From the NCBI RefSeq assembly GCF_002266285.1, contig NZ_NPMS01000015.1, forward strand, positions 1 through 43,545: 43,545 nucleotides of DNA, in the 5' to 3' direction. This document shows positions 25,146 to 33,776 of this stretch, piece by piece; within the stretch, counting starts at the first letter, position 1, and each line of letters starts with the position of its first letter. Position numbers and translations under genes: made by a program. The notes beneath the pieces are model-generated. The model had not been told where the DNA came from and did not search any database. It saw only the letters and a program-made list of their open reading frames with translations. Source of the stretch: Virgibacillus indicus (lineage in GTDB: Bacteria > Bacillota > Bacilli > Bacillales > Amphibacillaceae).

Positions 25146-26089
25146 GTGAATTCCGCCATATGATGCCTGCTGGAAAAGCGCTATTTAAAGATAGACATAC
25201 GACAAAAGCAAACGATCTGCTGCAGTCATATACTTCTGGAATGGAAAATGAATTCGGGATGGCTGGAGTTCCTTTATCCAAACCGTCCATCAGCCATTCC
25301 GGAGCCTCCTTTGCTCCCAGTGCAATCCGTGAAGCGTTAAAAAGCTTCACGACTTATTCCGGGGAGGAAGGGATGGACCTCACAGAGCGTATCATTGATT
25401 TTGGCGATATTTATATGAGTCCGACAGATATCATAGGAAACCAAGAGCGAATCGTTGAAGGGTTAACAGATGTTTTTGCAACGAAAGCGGCAAAAAACTG
25501 GCTGGTCCTTGGTGGGGATCACTCGATCAGCTATTCCTCGATAAAAGCTTTTGCTGGAGGAAAAAAAGTCGGTGTGATTCAGTTTGATGCACACCATGAT
25601 TTGCGAAATACTGAGGATGGCGGTCCGACAAACGGCACTCCGTTTCGCCGTTTGCTGGAAGATAATATCATAAAGGGAGAACATTTATCACAAATTGGAA
25701 TACGTGATTTTACCAATGCAGCTGCTTACGACCGTTATGCAAGCGAGCAGGGAGTAACAGTCTATACTATGGCAGATGTAGACAGACTTACAATAACAAA
25801 AATTCTGGATGAGGAAATACAGCGGCTGGCCGAAATAACGGATGTAATTTATTTATCTGTCGATATGGATGTACTTGATCAGGCATTTGCCCCAGGATGT
25901 CCAGCAATCGGACCAGGAGGTATGGACAGCAAGACGTTGCTGAAGGGAATATTATTTGCTTCACATTACGAAAAAATCCAGGCAATGGACATCGTCGAAA
26001 TCGATCCTTCTATTGACTTTCGGAATATGACTAGCAGACTGGCTGCATATGTAATACTGCAATTTATGAAAGGGAAAAAGAACAGGTAA
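25142..26089 (+). CDS. hutG: Formimidoylglutamase
   Basis: The 315-aa arginase/ureohydrolase-fold enzyme cleaves N-formimino-L-glutamate to glutamate and formamide, ending the pathway. Dimanganese ligands are visible: H127 in GGDHSIS, D149/H151/D153 in FDAHHDLR, and the two Asp of SVDMDVLD. It overlaps hutI by ATGA, so it is translationally coupled and last in the operon. Unlike B. subtilis, no hutM (histidine permease) follows and no hutP precedes, so histidine uptake must be encoded elsewhere or be unspecific. Confidence 0.95.
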   Translation: MSEFRHMMPAGKALFKDRHTTKANDLLQSYTSGMENEFGMAGVPLSKPSISHSGASFAPSAIREALKSFTTYSGEEGMDLTERIIDFGDIYMSPTDIIGNQERIVEGLTDVFATKAAKNWLVLGGDHSISYSSIKAFAGGKKVGVIQFDAHHDLRNTEDGGPTNGTPFRRLLEDNIIKGEHLSQIGIRDFTNAAAYDRYASEQGVTVYTMADVDRLTITKILDEEIQRLAEITDVIYLSVDMDVLDQAFAPGCPAIGPGGMDSKTLLKGILFASHYEKIQAMDIVEIDPSIDFRNMTSRLAAYVILQFMKGKKNR

Positions 26090-26094
26090 GAAAT

Positions 26095-26136
26095 TTTTTA
26101 AAAAAATAGGAGGCTTCCCCCATTAGGATAGCCTCC
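26095..26136. terminator. Terminator between hutG and the HxlR gene
   Basis: GGAGGCT (26109-26115) pairs with AGCCTCC (26130-26136). The T-run lies on the minus strand (TATTTTTTT), so it primarily ends the HxlR gene and only weakly hutHUIG. Confidence 0.7.
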
Positions 26137-26141
26137 AGACA

Positions 26142-26471
26142 TTAAGCTTTCTGTTCATCTGTCTCTTCAATATGCACATGGTCGTCAGCCCAGCATTGAA
26201 TTTCTTTTATGACTGGCTCTAATGATTTCCCTTTTTCAGATAATGAATACTCAATACGAACAGGGAATTCCGAATATATATTCCGTTCGACAATACCTTC
26301 TTTTTCGAGCATTTTTAATCGATCAGAGAGCAATCGTCCGCTTATAGGTAAATCTGCTTCCATCTCTGAAAAACGTTTGGTGCCTTTCAGCAAATCAAAT
26401 AAAATCAGTCCAACCCAGCGTGTGCTGATAAGTCCCATAGCTTTTTCAAAACGTGGACATAAGTTCTCCAT
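26142..26471 (-). CDS. HxlR-family winged-helix regulator
   Basis: The 109-aa protein is almost entirely an HxlR (DUF24) DNA-binding domain: CPRFEKAMGLISTRW, LLKGTKRFSEME, ISGRLLSDRLKMLEKEGIVER, and EYSLSEKGKSLEPVI. A Cys at position 5, the conserved N-terminal cysteine of the family, could sense electrophiles or disulfide stress as in YodB or HypR-type regulators. GAGGTG places the start at ATG 26471 rather than the GTG at 26480. No obvious oxidoreductase target is divergent from it; the next gene is an aminopeptidase 233 nt away. The regulon is unknown. Confidence 0.85.
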   Translation of the reverse strand: MENLCPRFEKAMGLISTRWVGLILFDLLKGTKRFSEMEADLPISGRLLSDRLKMLEKEGIVERNIYSEFPVRIEYSLSEKGKSLEPVIKEIQCWADDHVHIEETDEQKA

Positions 26472-26704
26472 GATCATCACCTCACTCTACTTAAGATTAG
26501 TACAACGAATGTTAGATATTATAATCAATGATTACAAAAAGTAACCTATTGATATCATAACATATTACTTGTTTTCCGTAAATAGCTGTAAACCGGACAG
26601 ACTTTAGGGGGAGGATTTCAAATAGTATAAATTATTTTGGTAATTTTGATGTTTTTGTGAAATAATAACGGTATACGAAATAACAAATTTTTGGAGGTAA
26701 AAGA

Positions 26705-27949
26705 ATGGTAAGCAAACAGACACAGGAAAAATATGCTGAATTAGCATTGCGTACAGGGGTTAACCTGCAGAAAAATCAGGCATTGATGATAAATGCACCT
26801 ATTGAGGGAGCGGATTTCACAAAAATTGTTGTACGAAAAGCATACGAAATGGGTGCGAAAAATGTACATATTAACTGGGGCGATGATGAATTGACATTGC
26901 TGAAATACGAAAATGCCCCGGATGAAGTCATTACGGATACTCCGGAATGGAGAGTAAAGATGCTTGAAAGCTTTGCAGAAGATGGTGCTGCAATATTAAA
27001 TATCCGTTCAACCAATCCTGATTTGTTAAAAGACATTGACCCATCAAGAGTTGCCGCAGCGAACAAATCCGGAGCGGAGGCAATGAAGAATTTCCGCCAA
27101 TATACAATGAATGATCGGATTCCATGGTCAATCATTTCTATTCCAACAGGTGACTGGTCACAAAAAATATTCCCGGGTAAATCGCGTGAAGATGCGATTG
27201 AGAGTCTATGGGAAGCAATCGTGAAGATCGTTCGTGTTGATCAGGAGAATCCAGTGGCAGCATGGGAAGCTCATAATGCTACATTAAAAACTGCCCGTGA
27301 GGTTTTAAATGAGAGAAATTATAAAAAGCTTATATTTAAAGCACCAGGAACAGATTTAGAAATGGAGCTTCCAGATGGACATATATGGAAAGGTGGATCT
27401 GCAGAAACAGAAGGTGGAGTTACCTTTAATCCGAATATGCCTACGGAGGAAGTATTCTCATTGCCGCATAAATATGGGGTAAATGGAACTGTTTCGAGTA
27501 CAAAGCCGCTTAATTATGGTGGCAGTCTGATTGATAATTTCAGCCTGACTTTTAAAGATGGGCAAGTTGTCGATTTTAAAGCAGAACAAGGGGAAAATAC
27601 CTTAAAGCATCTGCTTGATACAGATGAAGGTGCCCGTCGCTTAGGTGAAGTAGCATTGGTACCGCACGAATCACCTGTGTCCCAGTCAGGTTTGATATTC
27701 TATAATACATTATTTGATGAAAATGCTTCCTGTCACATTGCATTAGGAAAAGCCTATCCTACCAATTTGGAAGGTGGATCAGCAATGAATGAGGAACAGC
27801 TTGATAAGCATGGAGTGAATGACAGCCTGACACATGTTGACTTCATGATCGGGTCAGAGGAATTGGATATCGACGGTGTGAAGGCAGATGGAACAACAGA
27901 AGCTGTTTTCCGTAATGGAACATGGGCATTGAATGTAAAGGGAGAATAA
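26705..27949 (+). CDS. M29 family metallo-aminopeptidase (AmpS-like)
   Basis: The 414-aa cytoplasmic aminopeptidase removes N-terminal residues from peptides. It shows M29 features in the C-terminal half: GGVTFNPNMPTEEVFSLPH (metal-ligand Glu), LGEVALVPHESPVSQS (Glu/His), and FDENASCHIALGKAYP and HVDFMIGS with the remaining His/Asp ligands. Length equals AmpS and aminopeptidase T. TTTGGAGG lies 7 nt before the ATG. It is monocistronic. With the Opp importer in this window it fits use of external peptides, though the genes are far apart. Confidence 0.9.
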   Translation: MVSKQTQEKYAELALRTGVNLQKNQALMINAPIEGADFTKIVVRKAYEMGAKNVHINWGDDELTLLKYENAPDEVITDTPEWRVKMLESFAEDGAAILNIRSTNPDLLKDIDPSRVAAANKSGAEAMKNFRQYTMNDRIPWSIISIPTGDWSQKIFPGKSREDAIESLWEAIVKIVRVDQENPVAAWEAHNATLKTAREVLNERNYKKLIFKAPGTDLEMELPDGHIWKGGSAETEGGVTFNPNMPTEEVFSLPHKYGVNGTVSSTKPLNYGGSLIDNFSLTFKDGQVVDFKAEQGENTLKHLLDTDEGARRLGEVALVPHESPVSQSGLIFYNTLFDENASCHIALGKAYPTNLEGGSAMNEEQLDKHGVNDSLTHVDFMIGSEELDIDGVKADGTTEAVFRNGTWALNVKGE

Positions 27950-27954
27950 TATTT

Positions 27955-27994
27955 AAAATACCGTCAAGGGGTGCTCAGCCCATGGCGGTATTTT
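27955..27994 (+). terminator. Terminator of the aminopeptidase gene
   Basis: AAAATACCG (27955-27963) pairs with CGGTATTTT (27986-27994), with an inner GGG/CCC stem, followed by AATTTG. Confidence 0.85.
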
Positions 27995-28023
27995 AATTTG
28001 TGGCGGAAGCAAGTTATAATGGC

Positions 28024-28142
28024 ACCGGATTAGCTTCTACGGGCCATGGGCAGCAGCACGCGTGCATGAAAAGTCACGTAGCCGGGTTCTATGTGCCCAA
28101 AGAAGCTGCGAGTTCACTTAAATAGTCCGATAGAAAACCGGT
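28024..28142. repeat. Nested inverted repeats between aminopeptidase and recQ
   Basis: Arms ACCGG/CCGGT (28024-28028, 28138-28142), AGCTTC/GAAGCT (28032-28037, 28102-28107), TACG/CGTA (28038-28041, 28077-28080) and the palindrome GCACGCGTGC (28056-28065) nest in one GC-rich block between two convergent genes. It differs in sequence from the other repeats here. It may be a decayed REP-like element or part of the recQ terminator region. Confidence 0.4.
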
Positions 28143-28145
28143 TAA

Positions 28146-30296
28146 TTACATATATCCATTCTTAACTAGGACTGCCTTAATTTTTGTATAATCGAATCCA
28201 TCGGGCAAAGCTTCTCGTAACGGTTTCAGCCGGGGCTCATCAATTGTTTCACGTGCAGCGAGAACTTTCCTTTCTTCATCCTCCGAAAAAAATATCCCCC
28301 ATGCAATCGGTTGTCCATCTTGAAAAGCTTTAAAGATGTGATTTTCAATTGTTTGTTTTGTCATTTCCCGAATGGCAGAGATATCTTTTAAAGATTTGCC
28401 TGATTGAAACATATGATAGCTTACCAAATGGCTTGGTCGGTCATCTTCTGTTCTTTTCGGTTTACGTCTGACAGATGCAGAATGTTCAGAAATACGTATC
28501 TTTTTCTTCACGTCAGGATGTTCCTGCCGCCATTCCTTAATGATAGACAGAAAGACCTCCCCGTATTGTTCGAATTTCTTCTCGCCAACTCCTTTTATCT
28601 CAAGCATTTCTTCTCTGGTAACAGGAAAATAGCGGCTCAATTCTTTCAGGGTAGCATCAGAGAACAATACATAAGGCGGAACGTTTTTCTCGTCAGCAAT
28701 TTGTTTTCGCAATGCCCTTAATGCAGTAAACAAATCTTCATGATAATCGGCATCATCACTTGTTGGGATTGGTGCTGTATACATTTCCACAACCCGGTTG
28801 CCTTTTAACACATCGACCGAATTATGATTCAAGCGCAATGTAGGAAATTTGCCTTCCTCTGTTGCCAGAAGCTGCTCTGCAATTAGAAAGTGGATCCATT
28901 CCGTGAGTTCTTTTTCGGTATATGCTGACAAAATTCCATATGTTGAAATCTTGTCCAATCGGAAGTCTTTAATTTTCCGATCCCTAGAGCCTTTCAAAAC
29001 CTTAGCTGTCATTCCAACACCAAATCGTTCACCCATTCGTTTCACACAAGAAAGAATCATTTGTGCTTCTTCGGTAATATCTGTTTTTTCCTGCCGTTCC
29101 ACACAGTTACTGCAGCGGCCGCAATTATCATGTGCTGTTATATCATCAAAGTACTGCAAAATAAACGAAGTAAGACAGCCATGTGTATGACAATAATTAA
29201 TGATTGCCTGTAATTTCCGGTATTCATTTTGTTTGGCAGCGTCTTCCATTAAGGATTGCTCAATTAAGAATTTCTGCAATTGAACATCCTGCGGGGAAAA
29301 TAATAAAATACAATCACTTGGTTCACCGTCACGACCTGCTCTGCCTGCCTCTTGATAATAGGATTCAATATTCATTGGCATTGCATAATGAATAACATAC
29401 CGGACATTCGATTTATCGATACCCATGCCAAAAGCATTTGTAGCAATCATTACGGACTTTTCATCATGGATGAATGCTGCCTGTGCTTCTTTACGCTCAA
29501 TCTCGGATAATCCAGCATGATATTTAGCAACTGTTACTCCACGCTTGGAAAGCTGGTCATATAATGCATCTGCCTGTTTCCGGGTTGCGGTATAAATAAT
29601 GCCCGATTCTTCCTGATGTTCTTCTAAAAAAGAGCGTATATACGATGGTTTGTCTTTTCCTTTCACAATATGAAACGATAAATTTTCACGTTCAAAACCA
29701 GTATTTATTACATGGCCATTCGCAATGTGGAGCAATTCCTGAATATCTGAAATAACCTCATCTGTTGCTGTGGCAGTCAGAGCAACATAGACTGGGATAT
29801 TCGATAGCTTTTTAAGATTGGATACAATGGAACGGTAGCTCGGTCTGAAATCATGTCCCCATTGAGAAATACAATGTGCTTCATCAAAAGCTACCAAAGA
29901 AATGGGGATACGTTTAATCACATTAATGAAACTCATTGATTCAAACCGTTCTGGGGCAACATAAACAAATTTATACCGGCTTGCAGCTATGTCGTGCAAT
30001 CTGTCCTGCTGTTCCCCGGCAGATAATGAGCTATTTATATATGTAGCAGGGATTCCTAATGAATGAAGTGCGTCTACCTGATCTTTCATAAGGGAAATTA
30101 GCGGGGAGATTATAATAGCTGTTCCTTTCAATGATAAGCCCGGAATCTGATAGCATAATGACTTTCCGCCACCGGTTGGCATAACAGCAAGTGTATTATT
30201 CATCTGTAATATATGATCAATCGTTTCTTCCTGGCCGGGACGAAACGTCTCATAACCAAAATAGGTTTGCAGGATTTTTTCTTCTTTCACAAGCAT
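28146..30296 (-). CDS. recQ: ATP-dependent DNA helicase RecQ
   Basis: This 716-aa 3'-5' helicase acts in recombination and replication-fork repair. Walker A is MPTGGGKSLCYQIP (about 39-52), the DExH box is AFDEAHCISQWGHDFRP, and motif VI is YYQEAGRAGRDG. The zinc-binding cysteines follow in CHTHGC and NCGRCSNC, then the RQC winged helix and an HRDC domain (about 510-590). The C-terminal part (about 640-716) resembles the helix-turn-helix module found in long Bacillus-type RecQ proteins (GKSLKDISAIREMTKQTIENH). AGGAGG precedes ATG 30296. It is longer than the 591-aa B. subtilis RecQ because of the extra C-terminal module. Confidence 0.94.
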   Translation of the reverse strand: MLVKEEKILQTYFGYETFRPGQEETIDHILQMNNTLAVMPTGGGKSLCYQIPGLSLKGTAIIISPLISLMKDQVDALHSLGIPATYINSSLSAGEQQDRLHDIAASRYKFVYVAPERFESMSFINVIKRIPISLVAFDEAHCISQWGHDFRPSYRSIVSNLKKLSNIPVYVALTATATDEVISDIQELLHIANGHVINTGFERENLSFHIVKGKDKPSYIRSFLEEHQEESGIIYTATRKQADALYDQLSKRGVTVAKYHAGLSEIERKEAQAAFIHDEKSVMIATNAFGMGIDKSNVRYVIHYAMPMNIESYYQEAGRAGRDGEPSDCILLFSPQDVQLQKFLIEQSLMEDAAKQNEYRKLQAIINYCHTHGCLTSFILQYFDDITAHDNCGRCSNCVERQEKTDITEEAQMILSCVKRMGERFGVGMTAKVLKGSRDRKIKDFRLDKISTYGILSAYTEKELTEWIHFLIAEQLLATEEGKFPTLRLNHNSVDVLKGNRVVEMYTAPIPTSDDADYHEDLFTALRALRKQIADEKNVPPYVLFSDATLKELSRYFPVTREEMLEIKGVGEKKFEQYGEVFLSIIKEWRQEHPDVKKKIRISEHSASVRRKPKRTEDDRPSHLVSYHMFQSGKSLKDISAIREMTKQTIENHIFKAFQDGQPIAWGIFFSEDEERKVLAARETIDEPRLKPLREALPDGFDYTKIKAVLVKNGYM

Positions 30297-30456
30297 TCTT
30301 GATCCTCCTTTTCCTAGATTTATCCTAACATATTTTTATCACAGATGGTCAGGTTTGTTGAAAATTGAATTTTGGATGTAGAATGCATTGGAAAATGCTT
30401 AAATTATTGACTATTATTTTTGGAAAATACATACTATTATAAAAGGGGAGATCATG

Positions 30457-32115
30457 ATGAATTATGACGTAATTGTAGTTGGTGCAGGTCTTGCTGGACT
30501 GGTTGCAGCTGCAGAAGTTGCAGATAGTGGCCGAAGGGTGCTGCTTTTAGATCAGGAACCCAAAAGTTCATTTGGCGGACAGGCATGGTGGTCCTTCGGT
30601 GGGTTATTTTTAGTAGATTCACCAGAGCAGAAACGTATGGGAATAAAGGATTCCAAAGAACTGGCCCTCCAGGACTGGATGGGTTCAGCAGGATTTGATA
30701 GAGAAGATGATGAGGATTATTGGGGGAAGAAGTGGGCAGAAGCCTATGTGAATTTTGCGGCAGGTGAAAAGCGGGAGTGGCTGCACGAAATGGGTGTCCG
30801 TTTTTTTTCGGTAATCGGCTGGGCTGAACGGGGCGGATACCTTGCAGAAGGACATGGAAATTCAGTACCTCGGTTTCATATCGTATGGGGAACCGGCCCT
30901 GGAATAGTAGAACCATTCGAGCGGCGTATACGAGAGCATATTAAAAATGAATTTGTAGATTATCTGCCACGTCACCGTGTAGATCAGCTTATCAGCGAAA
31001 ATGGTTCTATTGCTGGTGTCAGGGGAGCAATTTTGAAAGCAAGCACTGCTGAGAGGGGACAGGAAAGTTCTAGAGAAGAAGTAGGAGATTTCGAATATTA
31101 TGCTGATGCAGTTATTGTTTCCAGTGGTGGAATTGGTGCGAACTTTGAACTAATACGAAAAAATTGGCCACCCCGACTTGGCGAACCTCCTAAAAATATG
31201 ATTTCCGGTGTTCCTGCACATGTTGATGGGCGGATGCTTGATATTACTGAAGAAGCAGGTGGCAGGATTGTTAATCGGGATCGTATGTGGCATTACACAG
31301 AAGGAATTAAAAATTGGAATCCAGTATGGAGGAATCATGGAATACGTATTCTTCCAGGACCTTCTTCTATTTGGCTGGATGCAGAGGGAAACCGTTTCCC
31401 AGCACCGAATTTTCCAGGATTTGATACTCTGGGCACACTGCAAGCCATTCAAAAAACGGGATATGACTATTCATGGTTTATTTTGACGCAAAAAATTATA
31501 GAGCGTGAATTTGCACTCTCAGGATCTGAGCAAAACCCTGATTTAACTGGCAAAAGTATTAAAAAAATCCTTTCCCGAGTCCTGCCAGGTTCCCCTGCTC
31601 CGGTGAAAGCATTTATGGATAAGGGGGAAGATTTTATTGTAGCAGATAATATAGACAATTTAGTTATAGGTATGAATAAACTAACAGGTGAAAAATTAAT
31701 TAAAACAGAAGATGTCGAGGAGCAAATACGAGCAAGAGATCGAGAAATAGAAAATAAATTCACAAAAGACCTTCAAATTACGGCACTTCGTGGTGCACGT
31801 AATTATATTGGTGACAAATTAATTCGGGTTGCAGAACCGCATAAATTACTTGATCCTAAAAATGGTCCACTTATTGCTGTTCGATTACATATTGTCAGCC
31901 GGAAAACGTTGGGCGGTTTACAAACCAATTTGGATGCACAAGTGCTAAATGAATCTGGAGAACCAATACCCGGTCTCTACGCTGCAGGAGAAGTTTCCGG
32001 TTTTGGAGGTGGAGGAGTTCATGGTTACCGTTCATTAGAAGGTTCCTTTTTGGGAGGATGTCTGTTCACTGGGAGAGTAGCAGGACAGGCTGTTGCAGCA
32101 GAATTAGGAAAATAA
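30457..32115 (+). CDS. FAD-binding dehydrogenase (flavoprotein of the fumarate reductase/ketosteroid dehydrogenase superfamily)
   Basis: The 552-aa soluble protein starts with a dinucleotide-binding fold YDVIVVGAGLAGLVAA and a Glu/Asp-ended second strand (VLLLDQE), followed by SSFGGQAWWSFGGLF. The C-terminal FAD signature is GLYAAGEVSGFGGGGVHG with the end GSFLGGCLFTGRVAG. It fits a conserved family of putative FAD-binding dehydrogenases whose substrate is not established. GGGGAG (30445-30450) is 3 nt from ATG 30454 and 6 nt from ATG 30457; the latter is preferred. It is divergent from recQ and convergent with brnQ. Confidence 0.8.
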   Translation: MNYDVIVVGAGLAGLVAAAEVADSGRRVLLLDQEPKSSFGGQAWWSFGGLFLVDSPEQKRMGIKDSKELALQDWMGSAGFDREDDEDYWGKKWAEAYVNFAAGEKREWLHEMGVRFFSVIGWAERGGYLAEGHGNSVPRFHIVWGTGPGIVEPFERRIREHIKNEFVDYLPRHRVDQLISENGSIAGVRGAILKASTAERGQESSREEVGDFEYYADAVIVSSGGIGANFELIRKNWPPRLGEPPKNMISGVPAHVDGRMLDITEEAGGRIVNRDRMWHYTEGIKNWNPVWRNHGIRILPGPSSIWLDAEGNRFPAPNFPGFDTLGTLQAIQKTGYDYSWFILTQKIIEREFALSGSEQNPDLTGKSIKKILSRVLPGSPAPVKAFMDKGEDFIVADNIDNLVIGMNKLTGEKLIKTEDVEEQIRARDREIENKFTKDLQITALRGARNYIGDKLIRVAEPHKLLDPKNGPLIAVRLHIVSRKTLGGLQTNLDAQVLNESGEPIPGLYAAGEVSGFGGGGVHGYRSLEGSFLGGCLFTGRVAGQAVAAELGK

Positions 32116-32118
32116 ATA

Positions 32119-32145
32119 GAGAGCTGACCAATTGTGTCAGCTCTC
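32119..32145. terminator. Bidirectional hairpin between FAD dehydrogenase and brnQ
   Basis: GAGAGCTGA (32119-32127) pairs perfectly with TCAGCTCTC (32137-32145). The brnQ stop codon lies inside the right arm. T-rich sequence follows on both strands. Confidence 0.8.
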
Positions 32146-33429
32146 AACTAATTTATTCTTTGAAAACAACAGTCCAATCAATCCACCAGCGATTGCAGGA
32201 GTAACCCATCCTAAGCCCAGAGAGAAGAATGGAAGCTTTTCCATCCACGGTGTGATAGATGATAAGTCAAACCCAAATGCAGCTAATCCATCATACAGAC
32301 TAACTAAAGCTGTGAGTAATATGGCTCCACGATAGACTCCCCTTGATCCCTTAAATAGTTTATTCATGAATGTAAGCAGAATCAGCACAATTGCAATTGG
32401 GTAAATAAATGTAAGTACTGGAACGGAAACACTGATAATAGTGTCAAGACCTTGATTTGCAATTAGATAGCTGACTATCGTTACAATCAAAATAATCCAA
32501 TGATAAGGGATGCCAGTTATTTTATTGAAAAATTGGCCTGCAGCCACTACTAATCCAACAGATGTTGTGAAACATGCCAATGTGACAATTACACCAAGAA
32601 GCAACGCTCCGTAACTGCCAAATAATTCATTTGCAGCACTGGACAGGATTTCTCCGCCATTTGTAAAGGAGCCAAATGCAGCCATTTTTGCACCAATCCA
32701 GCCTATAGAAGCATATACAGCGATTAATCCAATGCCTGTGATAAGCCCGGCTTTCAGGGTGGATTTTACAAGTTCTTGTTTTGTTGTAATACCACGTTCC
32801 TTAAATGCATTTACTACTATTATTCCAAAAGCTAAAGCTGCGATGGCATCCATTGTTAAATATCCTTCAACGAACCCCGTGAAAAATGGGGAGGAAGTAT
32901 ATTTCTCTGTGGGTGCAGATAAAGGATTATCCAATAATATAAAGCCACCTACAATTAAACCAGCGATTGCAGCCAATAATATTGGTGTAAGATATTGCCC
33001 AATCCGATCCACCATTTTTGATGGGTTTAAGCTGACAATAAATACAAAAAAGAAAAAGACAGTTGTAAAGATCAGCAAAGCAATGGTTGAAGTCCCATCC
33101 AAAAATGGCTCGACAGACATTTCATGTGCGACAGTAGCCGCGCGTGGGATCCCAAAAAAAGGTCCGATTGCAAGATAAACAATGGAAGTGAAAATTAGTC
33201 CAAACATAGGATGCACTCGATCAGCGAGTTCCCTTGCGTCATTTTTTACAAAAGAAATAGCAGTAACCGCCAGTATTGGCAAGCCAACCCCTGTAATGAC
33301 AAACCCGCTTATAGCTGCCCAAAAAGAAGTTCCTGAGTCAATCCCCAGTGTAGGAGGATAAATTAAATTTCCAGCTCCAAAAAATAATGCAAAAAGCATA
33401 AATCCAATGATAAATGTATCTTTATTCAT
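32137..33429 (-). CDS. brnQ: Branched-chain amino acid:cation symporter BrnQ
   Basis: The 430-aa protein has about 12 hydrophobic segments and belongs to the LIVCS family, importing leucine, isoleucine and valine with sodium or protons. Family start sequences FMLFALFFGAGNLIYPPTLG and GLPILAVTAIS are present, as is FFGIPRAATVAHE. AGGGGA precedes ATG 33429. It is monocistronic. BrnQ is often controlled by CodY or Lrp-type regulators, but I could not find a convincing CodY box upstream. Confidence 0.93.
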   Translation of the reverse strand: MNKDTFIIGFMLFALFFGAGNLIYPPTLGIDSGTSFWAAISGFVITGVGLPILAVTAISFVKNDARELADRVHPMFGLIFTSIVYLAIGPFFGIPRAATVAHEMSVEPFLDGTSTIALLIFTTVFFFFVFIVSLNPSKMVDRIGQYLTPILLAAIAGLIVGGFILLDNPLSAPTEKYTSSPFFTGFVEGYLTMDAIAALAFGIIVVNAFKERGITTKQELVKSTLKAGLITGIGLIAVYASIGWIGAKMAAFGSFTNGGEILSSAANELFGSYGALLLGVIVTLACFTTSVGLVVAAGQFFNKITGIPYHWIILIVTIVSYLIANQGLDTIISVSVPVLTFIYPIAIVLILLTFMNKLFKGSRGVYRGAILLTALVSLYDGLAAFGFDLSSITPWMEKLPFFSLGLGWVTPAIAGGLIGLLFSKNKLVES

Positions 33430-33647
33430 AACTGTTAGTCCCCTTAGTTCAATAATTTAATATTCTGACATATGGAAGATGTATGCAATAATTAGTATGG
33501 CAATAAGAATGAGGAATATAATTTTCGTTATTATCAGATAATATTAGCGACATCTATTTGTTAAATTGCTGTTTTTTCGATTAATTTAAAAGCAGAATAA
33601 TCTTAACAATAACCAATATAGCTGTCAATCCAATTTTTGAAAGACTT

Positions 33648-33676
33648 CTGACATTTTCATGACAAAACAATATAAT
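33648..33676 (+). promoter_or_regulatory. Promoter of the CPA antiporter gene
   Basis: CTGACA (33648-33653, 5 of 6) and a perfect TATAAT (33671-33676) are separated by 17 nt, giving a leader of about 95 nt. The rest of the 347-nt gap to brnQ is AT-rich without a further supported feature. Confidence 0.75.
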
Positions 33677-33776
33677 AGGATGGAAATTCTTTTCCAATAA
33701 TAAGGAACACAATTGTTTACATTCTTATCTATCCTATATAGAATATCCATATAAATATTTTGAGTGGGGGGATGAA

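Noticed and set aside
33430..33776. CodY box or T-box leader for brnQ
   Set aside because: The nearest CodY-like sequence matches only one half of the consensus, and there is no T-box sequence or terminator/antiterminator.
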